Positions 23,366 to 24,147 of a DNA stretch of 24,147 bases are shown piece by piece. The DNA lies in the NCBI GenBank assembly GCA_009731375.1, contig BJOX01000057.1, positions 300,327 through 324,473 on the forward strand. Reading direction: 5' to 3'. The DNA comes from Paulinella micropora (taxonomy: Eukaryota; Cercozoa; Imbricatea; Euglyphida). The position numbers and the translations under genes are program-made. The first letter of the stretch is position 1. Each line of letters begins with the position of its first letter. A model generated the notes under the pieces. The model was given only the letters and a program-made list of their open reading frames with translations. It was not told the origin of the DNA and searched no databases.

Positions 23366-23860
23366 GCAGAAATAGGTAATGTTGCGCCAAATGCAGAAAT
23401 TCCCCCGGGAAATGCCATTTTCCCCTCCCCCCTCCGCCGTGTCAGAACCCACACCTTGTCCGTTACGCTCCGCTATACTCTTACGTGGAGGGGTTCTGGC
23501 AGGTGATATGGCCGAAACAAGCAGTGATACGCAAATGCCGAAATTCCCCGAGGGAATGCCACTTTTTCCGTTTCGGGCCGGCCGTGCAACCAATGCCACT
23601 TTGTGGTTGTGAGAAAAGTTGTGGTTGTGGATAAAGTTGTGCTTGTGGATAGCAGATGCAACTCTTCTCGCTTCGGGCCGGCCGTGCAATAATTGCCGAT
23701 TTTGCGGAAATGCCATTTTGCGTAGTCCGGGCAGGCCGTGCAACCAATGCCATTTTGCGTGTACAAAATGGCAATGGTTATCCGGCCGGTCCGCATGGTA
23801 CAAAACGGCAATTCTTACCTGGTCGGGCCGCCAGGGACAAAAAGGCAATGGGCAGTTCAG
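23366..23860. repeat. Cluster of short repeats around AATGCCATTTTG, both orientations
   Basis: AATGCCA(T/C)TTT-type sites occur near 23411, 23554, 23592, 23709 and 23746, with inverted versions (ACAAAA.GGCAAT) near 23763, 23800 and 23837. GCCGTGCAA precedes several. 23742-23757 and 23764-23779 form a 16-bp-arm hairpin with one mismatch. GTGATATGGCCGAAA (23503-23517) and GGGACAAAAAGGCA (about 23833) match the spacer at 19 kb. No coding sequence is supported. Confidence 0.75.
23440..23501. repeat. 62-bp inverted-repeat unit right of the gap
   Basis: TGTCAGAACCC...GGGTTCTGGCA has the same interior as the two units left of the gap, with one arm mismatch and a few changes. Confidence 0.85.
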
Positions 23861-23893
23861 GCATATCGTAGATTTTTAACATTAATATCAATA

Positions 23894-23897
<4 letters not shown>

Positions 23898-23966
<69 letters not shown>
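23898..23966. repeat. (AT)n microsatellite
   Basis: About 69 bp of TA repeat with one interruption near 23936. Such tracts are usual in eukaryotic nuclear DNA. Length may be inexact. Confidence 0.95.
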
Positions 23967-23969
<3 letters not shown>

Positions 23970-24147
23970 GTTGGATAGACAGGTCTAACCGCAAAGTATA
24001 AAACAAGCCGTTAAAATGTGTAAAACCAACATTAGACATATAGAAAAAAGTGTCCAACCCTTGTAAAAACCGACGAAGGTTTTCTAAAAATCAACCAACT
24101 AAGCACATTTAGAAAGAATTAAGACATATTAAGCACATAGTCCATAT
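23967..24147. other. AT-rich flank, no feature recognised
   Basis: Sharply more AT-rich than everything to the left, with no open frame of note. It may be host DNA beyond the viral-like region, but no junction signature such as a target-site duplication could be identified. Confidence 0.45.

Noticed and set aside
22034-23501. CRISPR array or integron attC array
   Set aside because: Units are inverted repeats with conserved interiors and uneven spacing, with no unique spacers, no attC core consensus and no bacterial context.
22351-23848. Long open frames through the N gap
   Set aside because: They exist only because N codons are read as open; nothing can be inferred from them.

Overview
The window looks like a stretch of giant-virus-type DNA (Nucleocytoviricota-like), either endogenised in a protist or algal genome or on a viral scaffold. 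The evidence is the gene content: an RPB5-type RNA polymerase subunit, a large-subunit ribonucleotide reductase, an SF2 helicase of the herpesvirus origin-binding-protein type fused to a polymerase-like N-terminus, and a secreted BspA/DUF285 repeat protein. Genes are intronless, closely packed and on both strands, with AATAAA signals and hairpins just after stop codons. There are no bacterial operon signals. The assembly gap, the AT microsatellite and the repeat-rich right end resemble a eukaryotic nuclear scaffold. The exact host and virus family cannot be read from this sequence. The domain mix of the secreted protein (PKD-like, CCxCGGG cysteine module, DUF285) suggests a marine protist setting, which is inference.

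Layout. 1-1.2 kb: a G/C hairpin at the edge, a long stretch without a supported gene, and a 152-aa unknown gene (-). 1.2-5 kb: a doubtful 99-aa gene (-) divergent from an 844-aa secreted DUF285 protein (+), which has a hairpin directly behind its stop. 5-9 kb: two large unknown minus-strand genes (721 and 459 aa). 9.0-9.5 kb: a divergent intergenic region with a 40-bp tandem repeat carrying 16-bp perfect palindromes. 9.5-12.2 kb: a 208-aa acidic/basic protein, the RPB5 homologue with a zinc-ribbon-like N-terminus, and two small Cys-rich plus-strand ORFs. Everything from about 1.2 to 12.2 kb is extremely GC-rich.

12.2-18.6 kb is visibly less GC-rich and holds a minus-strand run: the origin-binding-protein-type helicase (1238 aa), a 115-aa membrane protein, and a ribonucleotide reductase large subunit broken by one in-frame TAA and lacking the family's C-terminus. 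18.65-19.15 kb is a repeat-containing divergent region that could be a promoter or origin. 19.15-21.2 kb holds a 268-aa unknown gene (+) and a second broken gene (-, one in-frame TAG), whose C-terminal half looks like a papain-fold cysteine peptidase. From 21.2 kb to the end there are no genes, only diverged direct repeats, an array of 62-71 bp inverted-repeat units on both sides of an 815-bp N gap, a cluster of short two-orientation repeats, and an AT microsatellite.

Taken together, the readable genes cover viral nucleotide supply (RNR), replication initiation (helicase fusion) and transcription (RPB5), plus a secreted or envelope-type protein. Two core-looking genes carry single nonsense codons while their neighbours are intact, which is most simply explained by early decay of an integrated viral copy. 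Sequencing error cannot be excluded.
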